From an uncultured Eubacteriales bacterium (lineage in GTDB: Bacteria; Bacillota; Clostridia; Christensenellales; Borkfalkiaceae), in assembly GCA_905207385.1 (NCBI GenBank), contig CAJLLH010000039.1, positions 1 to 9,309 on the forward strand: 9,309 nt of DNA. Reading direction: 5' to 3'. Shown one piece after another: positions 7,524 to 9,309 of the stretch. Each line of letters begins with the position of its first letter. Position 1 is the first letter of the stretch. A program made the translations under genes and the position numbers. The notes beneath the pieces were generated by a model. It did no database searches. It saw nothing but the letters and a program-made list of their open reading frames with translations, and was not told the origin of the DNA.

Positions 7524-8835
7524 TATGACTTTTGAAGATGCTCGCGAAATTCACGATTACATGCGTGAAAACAATATTCTCCTTAAAGTTGACGGCTTGG
7601 AACAGTACTTCAAAATGGGCAGAAAGACGCTCAAAGCCGTCGACGGCGTAAGCTTCGACGTAAAAAAAGGCGAAGTATTCGGAATAGTAGGCGAAAGCGG
7701 TTGCGGCAAAACGACCACGGGCCGTTCCATAATCCGCCTTTACGATATAACGGGCGGAAGCATTTATTTCGAAGGTCAGCGCATATGCGCGGGCGACCGC
7801 CCTTATAAAGAGGAGCTTTCCGCCGAAAACAGGCGCTACGCGCAAGAAAAAGCAAAAATAAAAGCCGAGCGCAAAGAGGCCGAACGTCTCAGCAATTTTA
7901 ACGATTACGAGTATGTAAAACGCCTCGACGAACTGAGGGCAGAGCACGAAAAACGCGCGTCTGCCATTCACGATAAAATCAAAAGCGCGCATCACGACCA
8001 TAAGCATTGCAACGCGGCATATGCCGAAGAGCAGTGCAAGCTTATTTCTGAAAAGTATGCTCCGCTTATTGCGTCGGCTTCCACCGAAGAAGAGCGCAAA
8101 AAAATTGAATCTGAGTATCTTGAACAGCTCCGCCTTGCTAAAAAGGACAGGATAATGAACAAGATTCAGATGATTTTTCAGGACCCTATCGCGTCCCTCA
8201 ATCCCCGAATGACCGTCCGCGAGATAATAGCCGAAGGTCTTATAATAAGGGGCATTAAGGACAAAAAGTATATAGACGAGCAGGTTTATAAAATGCTCGA
8301 CCTTGTAGGTCTTGTCCCCGAACACGCGGGCAGATATCCCCACGAATTTTCGGGCGGACAGCGCCAGCGCATAGGCATAGCGCGCGCTATAATTCTTAAC
8401 CCCGAACTTATAATAGCCGACGAACCTGTATCCGCGCTCGACGTATCCATTCAGGCGCAGGTTATTAACCTTTTAAACGATTTAAGGAATAAGTTAGGCC
8501 TTACAATAATATTCATCGCCCACGACCTTTCCGTCGTGAAATACTTCTCGGACAGAATAGCCGTTATGTATTTCGGCAAGATAGTGGAACTTACGTCCAG
8601 CGACGAACTGTTCGCTCATCCTCTGCACCCGTACACAAAAAGTCTGCTTTCGGCTATACCTTTGCCCGACCCTGAATATGAAAAGACGCGCAAAAGGATT
8701 ATTTACAATCCCCTCGCGGAGCACGATTATTCGGTAGATAAACCCTCAATGCACGAAGTAGTGCCCGGGCATTTCATCTACTGCAACAAAACCGAACTTG
8801 CGCGCTATAAGGCTGAGCTTGGAGTAACCGAATAA
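7513..8835 (+). CDS. oppF: Oligopeptide ABC transporter ATPase, OppF type, with about 100-aa charged insertion
   Basis: This is the partner ATPase of OppD. It has Walker [10 protein letters not shown] (60-68), Q-loop Q223 in [13 protein letters not shown], signature FSGGQRQR (279-286), Walker B LIIADEP with Glu304, SALD (307-310) and switch His337. The C-terminal [15 protein letters not shown] region resembles Firmicutes OppF/AmiF. Length is 440 aa against a usual 310-330. The excess, about residues 93-213, lies between the first beta-sheet region and the Q-loop. It is rich in Glu, Lys and Arg, is probably coiled coil, and contains His153, His160, His161, His163, His165 and Cys166. AAGGAG at 7500-7505 is 7 nt before the ATG at 7513, which lies inside the end of oppD, so translation of the two ATPases is coupled. 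An in-frame ATG at 7525 is a less likely start. Confidence 0.94.
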   Translation: MKSDMTFEDAREIHDYMRENNILLKVDGLEQYFKMGRKTLKAVDGVSFDVKKGEVFGIVGESGCGKTTTGRSIIRLYDITGGSIYFEGQRICAGDRPYKEELSAENRRYAQEKAKIKAERKEAERLSNFNDYEYVKRLDELRAEHEKRASAIHDKIKSAHHDHKHCNAAYAEEQCKLISEKYAPLIASASTEEERKKIESEYLEQLRLAKKDRIMNKIQMIFQDPIASLNPRMTVREIIAEGLIIRGIKDKKYIDEQVYKMLDLVGLVPEHAGRYPHEFSGGQRQRIGIARAIILNPELIIADEPVSALDVSIQAQVINLLNDLRNKLGLTIIFIAHDLSVVKYFSDRIAVMYFGKIVELTSSDELFAHPLHPYTKSLLSAIPLPDPEYEKTRKRIIYNPLAEHDYSVDKPSMHEVVPGHFIYCNKTELARYKAELGVTE

Positions 8836-8839
8836 GCCG

Positions 8840-9247
8840 ATGAAGACAAAACTTTTGCAGTACGGCATAACTTCGGCGGTCGGGCTTGCGATTGCGCTTA
8901 TAATAATGAGCGCTAAAGGGGTATACACCCAGACCGACGTGGTCGACGTTATGCACATTTTAAGCGACGCGTTTTTTGTATCGGGCGTAATAATAGCCTG
9001 CGCGGGGCTTCTGGTGTTTGTAACCAACGGCGGCGTATTCGATATGCTTGCCTACGGCTTTATACTCATTTTCGATAATCTGCGCAGGGACGTAACCAAA
9101 AGAAAATACAAAACGTTTTACGACTACAAGCAATCCCGCAAGGAAAAGAAGCACAGCATGGGCTTTATGCTTATAGTCGGGCTTGTGCTTATAGGCATAT
9201 CGGTATGTTTTTTAATACTGTACTATGCGCTTCAGCAACCAAAATAA
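8840..9247 (+). CDS. DUF3899-like small membrane protein
   Basis: This is a 135-aa protein of unknown function. Hydrophobic stretches at about 7-24, 42-61 and 106-129 suggest three membrane helices. A basic, Lys/Arg/Tyr-rich cytoplasmic-looking segment (about 81-105, containing YKTFYDYKQSRKEKK) lies between the last two. The LSDAFFVSGVIIACAGLLVFVTNGGVFDMLAYG region and the following charged segment resemble DUF3899 proteins of Firmicutes from memory; a profile search would settle this. It begins 4 nt after the oppF stop. The nearest Shine-Dalgarno-like GGAG (8821-8824) is 15 nt from the ATG, so it probably relies on translational coupling. Its place inside the operon, before the terminator, suggests a link with the transporter or its membrane assembly, but no function is known to me. 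Confidence 0.75.
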   Translation: MKTKLLQYGITSAVGLAIALIIMSAKGVYTQTDVVDVMHILSDAFFVSGVIIACAGLLVFVTNGGVFDMLAYGFILIFDNLRRDVTKRKYKTFYDYKQSRKEKKHSMGFMLIVGLVLIGISVCFLILYYALQQPK

Positions 9248-9258
9248 AAATTTATTTT
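9241..9258. repeat. A/T palindrome at the end of the DUF3899-like gene
   Basis: AAAATAAA (9241-9248) is the reverse complement of TTTATTTT (9251-9258), with only 2 nt between, and it includes the stop codon. It lies directly before the GC hairpin. On the minus strand it gives an A/T-rich tail after that hairpin, so it may matter for bidirectional termination. Confidence 0.35.
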
Positions 9259-9262
9259 TTAA

Positions 9263-9288
9263 GCCGCCCGCAGCAGGCTGCGGGCGGC
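9263..9288 (+). terminator. Strong GC hairpin, probable operon terminator
   Basis: GCCGCCCGCAG (9263-9273) and CTGCGGGCGGC (9278-9288) form a perfect 11-bp stem with loop CAGG, starting 15 nt after the last stop codon. The position and strength fit an intrinsic terminator. However, the sequence right after it is ACAGGCATATTTT, so the U-tract is delayed and short, while a T-run (9255-9260) lies just before the stem. It may act with Rho, as an mRNA 3' barrier, or in both directions. Confidence 0.65.
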
Positions 9289-9309
9289 ACAGGCATATTT
9301 TCGGGTATT

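Noticed and set aside
7477..8343. Minus-strand frame of 288 codons
   Set aside because: It is antisense to oppF, with a Phe/Ala/Tyr-rich translation typical of a shadow frame and no family resemblance.
1..9309. CRISPR arrays, tRNA or rRNA genes, insertion sequences, phage att sites
   Set aside because: No regularly spaced repeats, cloverleaf sequences, transposase-like proteins or terminal inverted repeats were seen.

Overview
The window holds one complete five-gene oligopeptide-type ABC importer operon (oppA-oppB-oppC-oppD-oppF order) plus a small membrane-protein gene, all on the + strand. The genes are tightly packed, with strong Shine-Dalgarno sequences in front of oppA, oppB, oppD and oppF. 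The organism is most likely a Bacillota (Firmicutes) member. The evidence is a lipoprotein-type binding protein (lipobox ending at Cys27), AmiE/AmiF-like C-termini on the two ATPases, a DUF3899-like protein and very frequent ATA isoleucine codons. TGA acts as a stop codon and Trp is TGG, so the standard code is in use and this is not a Mycoplasma. An uncultured gut Clostridia lineage is a plausible guess, but it is inference only.

Layout. Positions 1-193 are an AT-rich promoter-like stretch followed by a leader of about 130 nt. The leader has several possible stem-loops, a loop-loop complementarity and a 16-codon upstream ORF. oppA (194-2734) encodes an extra-large binding lipoprotein. A 112-nt spacer with two stem-loops separates it from oppB (2847-3809) and oppC (3813-5354), the permeases. 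oppD (5358-7523) and oppF (7513-8835) encode the ATPases and overlap by 11 nt. A DUF3899-like gene (8840-9247) follows after 4 nt. A strong GC hairpin (9263-9288) closes the unit.

How the parts work together. OppA is anchored outside the membrane and captures substrate, probably peptides. OppB and OppC form the membrane channel, and the OppD/OppF heterodimer hydrolyses ATP. The catalytic motifs of both ATPases are intact, so the transporter looks functional.

The main oddity is architecture. Four of the five subunits are enlarged by internal insertions at domain boundaries. OppA is about 250 residues longer than usual. OppC has about 150 extra residues in one extracytoplasmic loop, and that loop is about 16% tyrosine. 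OppD has about 370 extra residues between Q-loop and signature motif. OppF has about 100 extra charged, helical residues with a His/Cys cluster before the Q-loop. Only OppB has the usual size. OppD has also lost all four cysteines of the C-terminal iron-sulphur motif. The best candidates for something undescribed are the OppD insert and the structured leader upstream of oppA.
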